Of a stretch of 64,000 bases of DNA, positions 49,398 to 58,002 are shown piece by piece. Within the stretch, counting starts at the first letter, position 1, and every line of letters begins with the position of its first letter. The DNA comes from Flavobacterium ovatum (lineage in GTDB: Bacteria; Bacteroidota; Bacteroidia; Flavobacteriales; Flavobacteriaceae), in the NCBI RefSeq assembly GCF_040703125.1, contig NZ_CP160035.1, forward strand, positions 930,001 to 994,000, read 5' to 3'. The notes under the pieces are model-generated. The model did no database searches. It worked only from the letters and a program-made list of their open reading frames with translations, and was not told the DNA's origin. A program made the translations under genes and the position numbers.

Positions 49398-51692
49398 TTA
49401 AAACGAAAACTCTTCATTATTTTGTATCGCAGTGGAGTCTTTAGCTTTTGGTGCCGTATAACAATCCACTTTGATTGATAAATTTGGCGGACGGTCAAAA
49501 GCTTCTTTAGAAACTTTTAATTCGGGATCATTATAACACAATTTCATAAAATAACCCCAAACTGGTAAGGCTGCAGTAGCCCCTTGTCCGTAAGTGATGC
49601 TTTTGAAACGTGCAGAACGGTCTTCACAACCTACCCAAACTCCGGTTACTAAGTTTGGAACCATTCCCATAAACCAACCATCGGACTGGTTTTGCGTTGT
49701 TCCTGTTTTACCTGCAATAGGATTGGTGAAGGAATAAGGATATCCTGTCCAGCGGTTGGATCCACCACCACCGTATGTAGTACGTAAACGAGAACCAGAA
49801 CCGCCTTCAGTAACTCCTTCGAGTAATTTAATAATAGCAAAGGCTATGTCTTTGTTTAATACATCATGGGATTCTGGGATAGGTTCGTAGATTACGACTC
49901 CGCTTTTATCTTCAATTCGGCTTAAAAATTGCGGTTTGTTATAAACTCCTTGATTGGCGAATGTGCTGTAGGCCGCAACCATATCTTCAACCGTAATGTC
50001 AACTGCTCCCAAAGCAATCGACGGTTGTAATGGAATTTGTGATTTTACACCTAATTTATGAGTTAACTCTACTACCGCTTCAGGGCCCACTTTGTCCATT
50101 AATTTGGCCGAAATGGTATTGATCGAGTTGGCTAATGCTTTTTTCAAGGTAATCATTCCTCGGTACTTATTATCGGAGTTTCTAGGAGTCCAAGATGCAG
50201 TTACATGATGGCGGCCTACCGGAATGGTAAATGGTGCATCAATAATTGAATCACAAGGAGACATATTTAATTGTTCAATAGCAGTAGCGTAAACAAAAGG
50301 TTTGAAGGTAGATCCTACTTGTCGAGCTCCTTGGGCTACGTGATCATATTGAAAATATTTGTAATTGATTCCGCCTACCCAAGCTTTGATATTTCCTGTT
50401 TGTGGCTCCATGGCCATCAATCCGGATTGTAAAAAGTGTTTGTAGTATCGGATAGAGTCAATTGGTTTCATGATAGTGTCCTTTTCACCTTTCCAGGTAA
50501 AAACGGTCATTTTTACTTCTTGGTGAAAAGAAGCCTCTATCTCTTCGTCGGTTTTATCCATCCCTTTCATTACATTCCAACGATTAGAAGATTTCATGGC
50601 TTGTTTTAAGATACGTTTGGTTTCGGCATCTGTAATATTGACGAATGGAGCGTTCTTGTTATTTTTAGATTGAAGAAAAAATTCTTCCTGCAAATTTGCC
50701 ATATGGGCTTCTACGGCTTTCTCAGCATGTAATTGCATTCTCGAATCGATGGTTGTATAGATTTTTAATCCGTCTTTATAGATGTCATAATCTGAGCCAT
50801 CTGCTTTTTTGTTTTCACTCACCCATTTTTTCATATAATCACGAAGATATTCTCTGAAATAGGTAGCAGTACCTTCACGATGACTCTCTAATTTGAAATT
50901 CAAGGTAATGGGTAAAGCTTGGTATTTTAATTTTTGTTCATTGGTAATCATTTTGGATTTTTCCATCTGTGCCAAAACTACATTACGACGGTTTTTTACA
51001 CCTTGTGCATTGCGTACTGGATTGTATAAGCCAGAGTTTTTGAACATTCCCACTAAAATCGCTGATTCGTCGATGGTTAATTCTTTTGGAGATTTGGAAA
51101 AATATGTTTGTGCCGCGGAACTTACACCAACTGAATAATTTCCGAAATCATAGACATTACAATACATGGCTAGGATTTCATTCTTAGTATATTGCCTTTC
51201 TAATCGAATGGCGATAATCCATTCTTTGGCTTTTTGGACTATCCTAAACGGAAGAAATTTAGAACCTTCTCCGTGAAATAATTGTTTAGCTAATTGTTGC
51301 GTTAAAGTACTCGCGCCACCACTTGTTCCTAGACTTGCAATAGCTCTTAGCGTTCCTCTTCCGTCAATTCCTGAATGCTCGTAAAAACGCTCATCTTCAG
51401 TTGCAACTAAAGCATCTACAAGGTTTTTAGGAAGGTCAGAATATTTTAATTGAGACCTGTTTTTTTGAAAGTACTTTCCAAGTACGACTCCATCTGATGA
51501 GATGATTTCTGTAGCCAAATTGGAATCTGGATTTTCTAAGTCTTCAAAGGAAGGCATAGAACCAAAAATCCCCCATGAAGCAAATAGGAAAAAGACAGCG
51601 ATACTGCCTAATCCATAAAAGAAAAATTTCCAAAAAGCTCGGGTGTACTTTTTAAAATCTGAATTGTCTTGATTCTTTTTATTTGTAGCCAT
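49398..51692 (-). CDS. mrcA: Penicillin-binding protein 1A family
   Basis: A 764-residue bifunctional class A PBP, making and cross-linking peptidoglycan. Single N-terminal anchor (FWKFFFYGLGSIAVFFLFASW); GT51 glycosyltransferase with EDERFYEHSGIDGRG and GASTLTQQLAKQLF; transpeptidase with SxxK in VGSTFKPFVY, SxN in ANSINTIS and KTGTTQNQSDGW. Full length. It is the third gene of ricT-gldH-PBP1A, 12 bp after gldH, linking wall growth with gliding-apparatus genes. Confidence 0.95.
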   Translation of the reverse strand: MATNKKNQDNSDFKKYTRAFWKFFFYGLGSIAVFFLFASWGIFGSMPSFEDLENPDSNLATEIISSDGVVLGKYFQKNRSQLKYSDLPKNLVDALVATEDERFYEHSGIDGRGTLRAIASLGTSGGASTLTQQLAKQLFHGEGSKFLPFRIVQKAKEWIIAIRLERQYTKNEILAMYCNVYDFGNYSVGVSSAAQTYFSKSPKELTIDESAILVGMFKNSGLYNPVRNAQGVKNRRNVVLAQMEKSKMITNEQKLKYQALPITLNFKLESHREGTATYFREYLRDYMKKWVSENKKADGSDYDIYKDGLKIYTTIDSRMQLHAEKAVEAHMANLQEEFFLQSKNNKNAPFVNITDAETKRILKQAMKSSNRWNVMKGMDKTDEEIEASFHQEVKMTVFTWKGEKDTIMKPIDSIRYYKHFLQSGLMAMEPQTGNIKAWVGGINYKYFQYDHVAQGARQVGSTFKPFVYATAIEQLNMSPCDSIIDAPFTIPVGRHHVTASWTPRNSDNKYRGMITLKKALANSINTISAKLMDKVGPEAVVELTHKLGVKSQIPLQPSIALGAVDITVEDMVAAYSTFANQGVYNKPQFLSRIEDKSGVVIYEPIPESHDVLNKDIAFAIIKLLEGVTEGGSGSRLRTTYGGGGSNRWTGYPYSFTNPIAGKTGTTQNQSDGWFMGMVPNLVTGVWVGCEDRSARFKSITYGQGATAALPVWGYFMKLCYNDPELKVSKEAFDRPPNLSIKVDCYTAPKAKDSTAIQNNEEFSF

Positions 51693-51704
51693 AAACGTTA
51701 CTAT

Positions 51705-52184
51705 CTATTCTTTTTTTTCTATTCTTAATCCTATGTCTGTGATGCCTTCAAGTTGTGTGACACCAGGGACTTTTCCTGATTCTCTCACCGCTTGTTTGAT
51801 ATTCACTTTGTATTTTCCTCTAAATCGAACTCCTTCTTTGTAGAATAATTTACTTTCTTTAATATCTGTAAATCCTTCGCCAAGTAATGTTCCATCTGGA
51901 GCTGCCATTTCATACTCTAATGTGTCTACTTTAGTGTAGCCGTTGGGTTTTTCTAAAGTTACAATCAAAAAGAGATTGTTGTACGCATAATTGTTGTTGT
52001 CCCTCAGATTGATAAATAAATCATATCTTTTTGTAGAGTCCAATATGGGTAAATCAAAGGAAATAATGCTGTCTTTATGCCATGCACTTCCAACCGATTT
52101 ATATTCGTCAAAAACTCTTTTTTTGTCACAGGAACAAAAAGCAATAGCAATAAGAAGAATTAAAAAACTATTTTTTATTCTCAT
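51705..52184 (-). CDS. gldH: Gliding motility lipoprotein GldH
   Basis: A 159-residue lipoprotein (lipobox FCSC) unique to Bacteroidota gliding. RVFDEYKSVGSAWHKDSI, YDLFINLRDNNNYAYNNLFL and VTQLEGITDIGLRIEK are characteristic. It is needed for the type IX secretion-linked gliding motor. Its start overlaps the 3' end of ricT by 17 bp, so translation is probably coupled. Confidence 0.94.
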   Translation of the reverse strand: MRIKNSFLILLIAIAFCSCDKKRVFDEYKSVGSAWHKDSIISFDLPILDSTKRYDLFINLRDNNNYAYNNLFLIVTLEKPNGYTKVDTLEYEMAAPDGTLLGEGFTDIKESKLFYKEGVRFRGKYKVNIKQAVRESGKVPGVTQLEGITDIGLRIEKKE

Positions 52185-53496
52185 TTTTGGTAATGATTAT
52201 AGGTTTTCTAGGTTGTGGATTAGGTGTGTTCTCACCTTTAGGAACGTTTTTGTTATTAGATGGTTTTTTATTAGCCTGTTTAGGCTTGTTGCCAGCTGGC
52301 CTAGGATTGTTTGATTTGTTTTCGCTAGCCGGTTGATCTTGGTTTTCAGTAGTGACTTTTTCTCCTGCTGGCTTAATTTTTCTGGTTGGTTTTTTCTTCT
52401 TCTTAGGTTGGTCAAAACGAGTTAAACTCTCTTGTCCCATCGCATTGTTAAAGTCTTTTTCTATTTCTTGAATGATTTCAATTGCGTAATCTTCCAGTGC
52501 AGAAACTTTCTTTTTTTGCTTATTTTCGGCAATAATTTCTTGTACTTTGTCAATTTTTAAGACATGCCAATTAGCAAAATTATTAGTGTAAGCAAACCAC
52601 ATCAGTCCTTTGAAAATATCTTGTTTTTGACAAACAGCATCTCCTTTTTCGGTTACTAATTTGGTGTCAAAATCAGGAAACCCTTTTAAGGCATCCATGT
52701 AAGTATCTAGTTCGTAGTTCAAACAACATTTTAATTTACCACATTGTCCTGCCAGTTTTTGCGGATTCAAAGAAAGTTGTTGGTAACGAGCTGCAGAAGT
52801 ATTCACGCTTCTAAAATCAGTCAGCCAAGTCGAACAACACAATTCTCTACCACAAGAACCTATTCCACCTAAACGAGCTGCTTCTTGACGGAAACCTACT
52901 TGTTTCATCTCAACTCTAGTGCTGAATTCTTTGGCGAAATCTTTAATTAAAAGCCTAAAATCGACGCGATCGTTGGCGGTGTAATAAAAAGTAGCCTTAG
53001 ATCCATCACCTTGAAATTCAATATCAGATATTTTCATTTCTAATTTGTGTGCAATTGCTAGTTCACGTGCACGAACCTTCATAGGCTCTTCTTTATCTCT
53101 AGCAGTTGACCAAATGTCGATATCTTTTTGAGATGCCTTTCTATAGATTTTCGGAACTTCATTACTGGTAGGACTTACTCCTTTTTTCTTCATCTGAACA
53201 CGAACTAATTCGCCTGTCAAAGTCACAATTCCAATATCATGTCCTGGTGAAGCCACCGTTGCAATGATATCTCCAATGCTTAAAGTAAGTTTTTCGGTGT
53301 TGCGATAAAATTCTTTTCTTCCGTTCTTGAAACGTACTTCAACACAGTCAAATGGAGCTTCACCAGAAGGTAAAGTCATATTCGATAGCCAATCAAAGAC
53401 CGTTAATTTATTGCAGCTATCGGTGCCGCAAGTCCCATTATTTTTACAACCCTTTGGTGCGCCACCATCAGAAGTTGAACAACTTGTACATGCCAT
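52168..53496 (-). CDS. ricT: PSP1/RicT family protein
   Basis: A 442-residue RicT (YaaT) homologue, subunit of an iron-sulfur complex that affects RNA processing and differentiation in Bacillus. The PSP1 domain spans about 40-290, with cysteine pairs in GSCGRELCCSTWL and CGKLKCCLNYEL; a cysteine-rich N-terminus CTSCST...CKNNGTC may also bind metal. A lysine/asparagine/proline tail of about 90 residues follows, disordered. First gene of the operon with gldH and PBP1A. Confidence 0.9.
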   Translation of the reverse strand: MACTSCSTSDGGAPKGCKNNGTCGTDSCNKLTVFDWLSNMTLPSGEAPFDCVEVRFKNGRKEFYRNTEKLTLSIGDIIATVASPGHDIGIVTLTGELVRVQMKKKGVSPTSNEVPKIYRKASQKDIDIWSTARDKEEPMKVRARELAIAHKLEMKISDIEFQGDGSKATFYYTANDRVDFRLLIKDFAKEFSTRVEMKQVGFRQEAARLGGIGSCGRELCCSTWLTDFRSVNTSAARYQQLSLNPQKLAGQCGKLKCCLNYELDTYMDALKGFPDFDTKLVTEKGDAVCQKQDIFKGLMWFAYTNNFANWHVLKIDKVQEIIAENKQKKKVSALEDYAIEIIQEIEKDFNNAMGQESLTRFDQPKKKKKPTRKIKPAGEKVTTENQDQPASENKSNNPRPAGNKPKQANKKPSNNKNVPKGENTPNPQPRKPIIITKNENKK

Positions 53497-53553
53497 AATT
53501 TTATATGTAGTGTTGCGAAAGACACAACTTAAGTTCGTAAAACGTTTAATTCG

Positions 53554-53585
53554 TAAAGATAGTATTTTTTAACTGTAAGTTGCAA
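53554..53585 (-). promoter_or_regulatory. Probable promoter of ricT-gldH-PBP1A
   Basis: On the minus strand TTG (53585-53583), 21 bp, then TATCTTTA (53561-53554), one base from the TAnnTTTG consensus. The ricT start codon follows at 53496. Confidence 0.5.
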
Positions 53586-53620
53586 TTGTTGGAAAAGGCT
53601 TTAGTTCTTAAATTTTACAT

Positions 53621-53651
53621 AAAAAAAAGGCTATCCGTTATAGATAGCCTT
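53621..53651 (-). terminator. Intrinsic terminator
   Basis: AAGGCTATC (53627-53635) pairs with GATAGCCTT (53643-53651); the minus-strand T-run (53628-53621) follows the stem. It ends the truncated sorting-domain gene. Confidence 0.8.
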
Positions 53652-53684
53652 AATGTTATTCTTTTAGTAAAAAAAAACGCTTTT

Positions 53685-53852
53685 TTATTTAGCAAATTTC
53701 AAACTACCTTTTTTAGTTGTTAAAATATAAAGTCCTGATGGCAAAGAGGAAACATTAATTTGATTTGATGCTTTTCCAGTTGATACTGCTTTACCACTTA
53801 AATCATAAATAGAATAGTCTCCTTCAATTTCATCCATTATAACAACTGATTT
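53685..53852 (-). pseudogene. 3' fragment with type IX secretion sorting domain
   Basis: The frame reads KSVVIMDEIEGDYSIYDLSG, then SLPSGLYILTTKKGS and LKFAK before the stop at 53685-53687: the last 55 or so residues of a T9SS type A C-terminal sorting domain. The 5' part is missing: the frame is cut at 53852, where an IS982-type element begins. A parent secreted protein cannot be named. Confidence 0.75.
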
Positions 53853-54804
53853 AATGCGAATCAAGGGTTAAAACGTTAAATTTATATAAGTTGCTGCAAT
53901 TTTTCCAAAAAGGTGCACTAGTAATCCTTTAGTTGACCTTACCTTACTAGCTCTTTGAATATCAGTTTTCTGAATTAACCAATTAAAAAAAGACTCTATT
54001 GGTTGCCTAACTCTTGATACTGCTGTAGAGAATAAATCGTTAGCGGCTTTATCTCTATTTTTATTTTCTTGACATTCACCTTTAACGCCTTTTATTGGAG
54101 TCATCATTATTGAGTTTTTTTCATTCTCAAGATCCCCAAAAAAATCTTTGTTAACATAGATTTTATCTCCAAAAAAGCATCTGTTCTCTTTATTTGCCCA
54201 AGCTTCTTTGAATACTGTCAAGTCGTTTACAGATGCTGGAGCTATTTGAATTTCTTCTGGAAATGGAATTTTATTATTTCTTCTAAATGCTAATGCATGT
54301 AGCTTAACTCCATAATAATAGAGGCTTTTTGTCGAACAATACCCTTTGTCAGTTATATCAGTGGCCACTTTTTCTTTTCGTTTCCCCGAGCAAACTATTA
54401 TTGGCATTGAATCTAATAAACTTTGATTAACGTAACAGTCTTTTGGAAAGTAATCTTCAAGAAGTGAAGCAGTAAGATTCCTAAAGGCTTCTGATAGTCG
54501 ATTTAATCTATTAGAAAAACCTGCATAAGATCCAAGATTAGGAAACCAAGATAGCAAATAATCACAAGCAAATTGATGAATTTGTTTAACTGTAAAACGT
54601 TGCTCTTCTGCCACAGAAAATAAATAAATGGTCATAATTTCTTGATCTGTTAAATCCTGTTTAGTATTGTTGCTAAATCGTTCACAGCTGTATTTTAAAT
54701 CTTTTTCAAATTTGTCACAGATTGTTGAATAGATTTTTATTAATTTTAGTGCTTTAGTCTGAATAATCATATGTTTAAATGTGCGTCGAATACACTTTAA
54801 ATAT
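53853..54804 (-). mobile_element. IS982-family insertion sequence (about 952 bp)
   Basis: The boundaries are set by ACTGATTT found at both sides (53845-53852 and 54805-54812), an 8-bp candidate target duplication of the size usual in IS982. The length fits the family. I could not find a clean terminal inverted repeat; the left end reads AATGCGAATCAAGGG and the right, inward, ATATTTAAAGTGTATTCG, so exact ends are tentative. It holds one complete transposase gene. Confidence 0.6.
53868..54770 (-). CDS. IS982 family transposase
   Basis: A 300-residue DDE transposase that appears intact. Visible parts: N-terminal ERFTVKQIHQFACDYL, LLDSMPIIVC with the first Asp, GYCSTKSLYYYGVKLHAL, FFGDKIYVNKDF with the second Asp, and RQPIESFFNWLIQKTDIQ with the Glu. 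Its stop lies 16 bp from the left end of the element. Codon use is like neighbours. Insertion cut or joined decayed secreted-protein genes. Confidence 0.9.
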   Translation of the reverse strand: MIIQTKALKLIKIYSTICDKFEKDLKYSCERFSNNTKQDLTDQEIMTIYLFSVAEEQRFTVKQIHQFACDYLLSWFPNLGSYAGFSNRLNRLSEAFRNLTASLLEDYFPKDCYVNQSLLDSMPIIVCSGKRKEKVATDITDKGYCSTKSLYYYGVKLHALAFRRNNKIPFPEEIQIAPASVNDLTVFKEAWANKENRCFFGDKIYVNKDFFGDLENEKNSIMMTPIKGVKGECQENKNRDKAANDLFSTAVSRVRQPIESFFNWLIQKTDIQRASKVRSTKGLLVHLFGKIAATYINLTF

Positions 54805-54829
54805 ACTGATTTTCAGACTATTAATCTAA

Positions 54830-55432
54830 TTATCCGAAAGGTATTTCTTTCTTTTTGTATTCTTTTTTCAACTCTTGATTCGCATATTTAATAGCAGCGT
54901 TGTAATAAGCAGCTAATTTAGTTGTACTAAAATCTTTTGTAGATAAAGTTCCAGAAGAATTTAATACTTCAATTGCTACAAATGTAGATAGTCCATTTAT
55001 TGCCCCATAACCCCATTGAAATCTTGTGTCATATCCATAAGCAGGGTTGGTAGCTTTTCTAGTCGCTGTTGTGGGTAATGCAGCATCTTGTGGCATAACT
55101 ATGTCTGTAGAATATCTTCCAGTCCATAATCCAGTAACTAATTGTTGAGCTACAACATAATCTTTAAATGCTTGTAAAGGGATAGATTAATCTGTATTAG
55201 CAAAAGCTGGATCTTTTACTTCTGTGGCTGTAATAGGTCTTATTCTAATTGTAGTGTAAGTAATTGTGTTCAAATCAGTAGCACCAGTAAAAGTGTAATC
55301 AAATGCAACGTTATAAGTATTGGTTCCCTCAGTTGCGTTTGTTTTAACTTGGGTAGGTAATACTACATTTGTAAATTGTGCAGAAGCATTTAGGCTTAAG
55401 GCTAAAATAAATAGTAAGGTAATTTTTTTCAT
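54830..55432 (-). pseudogene. Secreted protein gene with an in-frame stop
   Basis: ATG 55432 begins a signal peptide (ITLLFILALSLNASAQ). The frame is stopped by TAA at 55189-55187 within an otherwise continuous frame that goes on to 54830 with VVAQQLVTGLWTGRYSTD, RFQWGYGAINGLS and FVAIEVLNSSGTLSTKDF. In total 200 codons. The second half has protein-like composition and needs no shift, so a single nonsense change is likely. Function unknown; adjacent to the IS. Confidence 0.65.
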
Positions 55433-55749
55433 GATAATTTGTTTTTTGTTGTTAATGATAAATTTATTTATTGCTTGAATTGTAACCCCTTGCAATCACT
55501 TCGCCTTTAGTAACTCTTTAATTGTTAAGTTAATTTTTTACGAATAACCTACTGGTTTAAAGATTGCTTGATGTTATTGTCAAAAGTAGAATGTTGAAAG
55601 GCTTTGATGATTTTTTCGAACTAGATATAAACTAGACGAATTGAGTAAAGAGGGTGTGGCTTCATTTATACAACTAGATATTTTATAACAAAATGGATTT
55701 ATGATTCAGATATGGCTGTAAATCAATTTGTTTTTTCCGTTTTTAAAAC

Positions 55750-55792
55750 AAAAAAAAACCTCTAGTTTACTATAAAGCAAACTAGAGGTTTT
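55750..55792 (-). terminator. Intrinsic terminator
   Basis: AAAACCTCTAGTTT (55755-55768) pairs with AAACTAGAGGTTTT (55779-55792); the minus-strand T-run follows. About 190 bp beyond the S41 peptidase stop. The gap 55433-55983 holds this and the TrhO remnant. Confidence 0.85.
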
Positions 55793-55817
55793 GTAAAAAG
55801 TTGGATTAAATGGTTTT

Positions 55818-55890
55818 TAAAACTCCAAAACCATATATAATTTTTTTAATAATCGAATTCTAAATGGAAGTTGAAAAATGCAAATTTCGC
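55818..55890 (-). pseudogene. 3' remnant of a trhO paralogue
   Basis: The DNA aligns with the last 70 bp of trhO (58003-58075): both contain CGAATTCTAAA followed by GG-AA-TTGAAAA and the final CTCCAA part, with frameshifting gaps and stops in the copy. Only the 3' tail is left, placed between the S41 gene and its terminator. Confidence 0.65.
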
Positions 55891-55983
55891 TAGTAAACGA
55901 AGCCTTGATTCGCTTAAAATGTCAATTTTATAAACCTTTCATTATAATTAGTGAATTTTGAATCATTGTGTATAAATTGATTT

Positions 55984-57489
55984 TTATTCTTTTCGACTTT
56001 TAAAATCTTCAATATACAATCCTTTGGCAGCATTTGTAGGATTGAATGCAGCAAGATTCTCGTTTCTAAAAGACAATTTTGTGTCGGTGTTTTGACCTTT
56101 ATTCTGGAGGGTTTGCCCAGTAATCAGTTCGACAGCCTTTTTTAAACAAGGGTCTTTTACGTTTCCGAATTCAACCCGATTTAAGAAAGCATAGTAAGGA
56201 TTGATTTCGTAATCAGGCGTAATTTTTGTTGGATTTACGTCTTTATCTTTGTTGTAATATGCAAAAGTAATGGGTTGCATTTGCCATTTGTGTTTGGTAC
56301 TTCTATTGGTGTATGAAATGTAATTGTTAGCAGGTGAGTCATATAAGGTATTCGATCCTACAAATTTACCTACGGTTTCTTCTCCTATAGTGGTCACGCT
56401 AATGTATTTTTTAAAACATTGAATAGTTAGTTCGCTCGCAGAAGCCGTTTGAAAACTTACTAAGACATATATTTTTGTCAAAGCAAGGCTATTTATGTTT
56501 TCCTCTCTCTGAAAAGTGGGTTCGTTATCAACCAAGTTAAAAACTCTAACTTTGTCTGAAAGGTATTCAAAGCCATCTTCGTTATTGTGTTTGTCATTGA
56601 AATCTAAGTAAGCATAAGGTTTGCTGGTAAAACTTCCGTTAATCATTTGTGCCAAAGCAATTGCAGTTTCTAATGATCCGCCTCCGTTGTACCTTAAATC
56701 CAAAACCAATTCGTTTATTCCGTCCGATTTCATTGTGGCGAAAGCTGCATTAAGTTCGTCGTTATAATCTGACTTGAAACCATTATAAACCAAATAACCA
56801 ATGTTTTTGCCATTATATACTTTCTTTTCGTAATAAGCAACGGGGTTTTCGTCAATGTCTGTTTGGGCTACAGTAACAGTTGTGGCTTTGTCAGTAGTCA
56901 CCAAACCAGTGTTTGTAATTCCCACGGTTGCTGCCAACGTAATTGTTATTTGCGTATTGGTTAGTTCATTATAATTGCTTGTAGTAAGTGGATTGTCATT
57001 TAGTTTTGTGATCACGTCTCCTCTTTTCAATCCCGCCAAATCTGCTGGTGAACTTGGTACAATATAATTTATCAAGGCTACCAAATTGACATTACCGGTG
57101 TCTTTAGGGTAAACACCATAACTAAAACCACGACTTTTTTTGACTTCGGCAGTATTTGAAATATTCACCACTTCATTACTGTTTTCAATCCAAGAAAACC
57201 GATCAACAGTTCCTCTTTGATATAGGAGCGAATAAAAAAGAGCATCGGGAGTTTTTCCGTTAATAAAATCAGCGTAGGTATTGCTAGAAGCAATTTTGCT
57301 ATCGGCTAAATCGGGAACATTCGGTTGCCAATAATACCAGGAATTCATTGCTTTCCAAACAAAGTTGTTAATCTCGTCAGGTACAACAGCTTTGATTGGA
57401 ACAGGTTCTGGGTCCGAACCCGAATCCTTGCTGCAAGAAGTAAAAATCGATCCAACAAGCAATATCAAAATTAGATTTTTTAGTTTCAT
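55984..57489 (-). CDS. S41 family peptidase, lipoprotein
   Basis: A 501-residue tail-specific-protease-like enzyme. Lipobox IFTSC; an N-terminal helical part with FVWKAMNSWYYW, a PDZ domain (about 110-200: VPSSPADLAGLKRGDVITKLN), then the S41 domain with LVLDLRYNGGGSLETA, catalytic Ser in FQTASASELTIQ and Lys in GEETVGKFVG. Periplasmic or outer-membrane-anchored protease. Separated from the next plus-strand lipoprotein by a shared intergenic region. Confidence 0.92.
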   Translation of the reverse strand: MKLKNLILILLVGSIFTSCSKDSGSDPEPVPIKAVVPDEINNFVWKAMNSWYYWQPNVPDLADSKIASSNTYADFINGKTPDALFYSLLYQRGTVDRFSWIENSNEVVNISNTAEVKKSRGFSYGVYPKDTGNVNLVALINYIVPSSPADLAGLKRGDVITKLNDNPLTTSNYNELTNTQITITLAATVGITNTGLVTTDKATTVTVAQTDIDENPVAYYEKKVYNGKNIGYLVYNGFKSDYNDELNAAFATMKSDGINELVLDLRYNGGGSLETAIALAQMINGSFTSKPYAYLDFNDKHNNEDGFEYLSDKVRVFNLVDNEPTFQREENINSLALTKIYVLVSFQTASASELTIQCFKKYISVTTIGEETVGKFVGSNTLYDSPANNYISYTNRSTKHKWQMQPITFAYYNKDKDVNPTKITPDYEINPYYAFLNRVEFGNVKDPCLKKAVELITGQTLQNKGQNTDTKLSFRNENLAAFNPTNAAKGLYIEDFKSRKE

Positions 57490-57537
57490 TAATATTCAAT
57501 AGTTTCATTTAAATTTGTACGAATAAAACTCAAAATT

Positions 57538-57918
57538 ATGAAATATAGTATACCAAAAAACATCGTTATCATACTTTATTTAGGATCGTTCTTTATTTCT
57601 TCCTGTTCCAAGCAATTATTAGGCATTAAAAACCAAACCTATAAGAGCTATAACAGAGATAGCGAAAAAGGATATATAGTTAGTTTTGAGTTGATTAATG
57701 CTTCAATTGTTCCAAAATCGATTGTGATTAATGGTATCGTTCAAAATGTTTCAACAGCAGACAAAACTAGTGAAAATTACCAAGTAAATGTGATTGCACA
57801 GACCACTATAATTCATAACTACCAAGTAAAATTAGAGAAAAAAGAAAACGGAATATATTTTGAGAAAGGTTCCATACTGTTTTTTCAACCGGTGAAATTC
57901 AGATTAATAACGGATTAA
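57538..57918 (+). CDS. Short lipoprotein, unknown function
   Basis: A 126-residue protein with a signal peptide and lipobox (FFISSCSKQL), then an all-beta part (YIVSFELINAS, KSIVINGIVQNVS, YQVNVIAQTTI). No family is recognised. A -7 box TAAATTTG is at 57510-57517. It is divergent from the S41 peptidase and convergent with trhO, with a shared terminator. Confidence 0.72.
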   Translation: MKYSIPKNIVIILYLGSFFISSCSKQLLGIKNQTYKSYNRDSEKGYIVSFELINASIVPKSIVINGIVQNVSTADKTSENYQVNVIAQTTIIHNYQVKLEKKENGIYFEKGSILFFQPVKFRLITD

Positions 57919-57931
57919 TTTTCGTTACTCT

Positions 57932-57978
57932 AAAAAAAAAAGAAGTTCTTTCCACAGTATAAAGGAAAGAACTTCTTT
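57932..57978 (-). terminator. Intrinsic terminator of trhO
   Basis: AAAGAAGTTCTTTCC (57939-57953) pairs with 57964-57978; the minus-strand T-run lies at 57940-57932. It may also work for the plus-strand lipoprotein gene. Confidence 0.85.
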
Positions 57979-58002
57979 GATGAAGAGGTTGTTAAGAAGC
58001 TT

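Noticed and set aside
55187..55189. In-frame stop as recoding such as selenocysteine
   Set aside because: The codon is TAA, which is not used for selenocysteine, and no structured element follows; a nonsense mutation is simpler.
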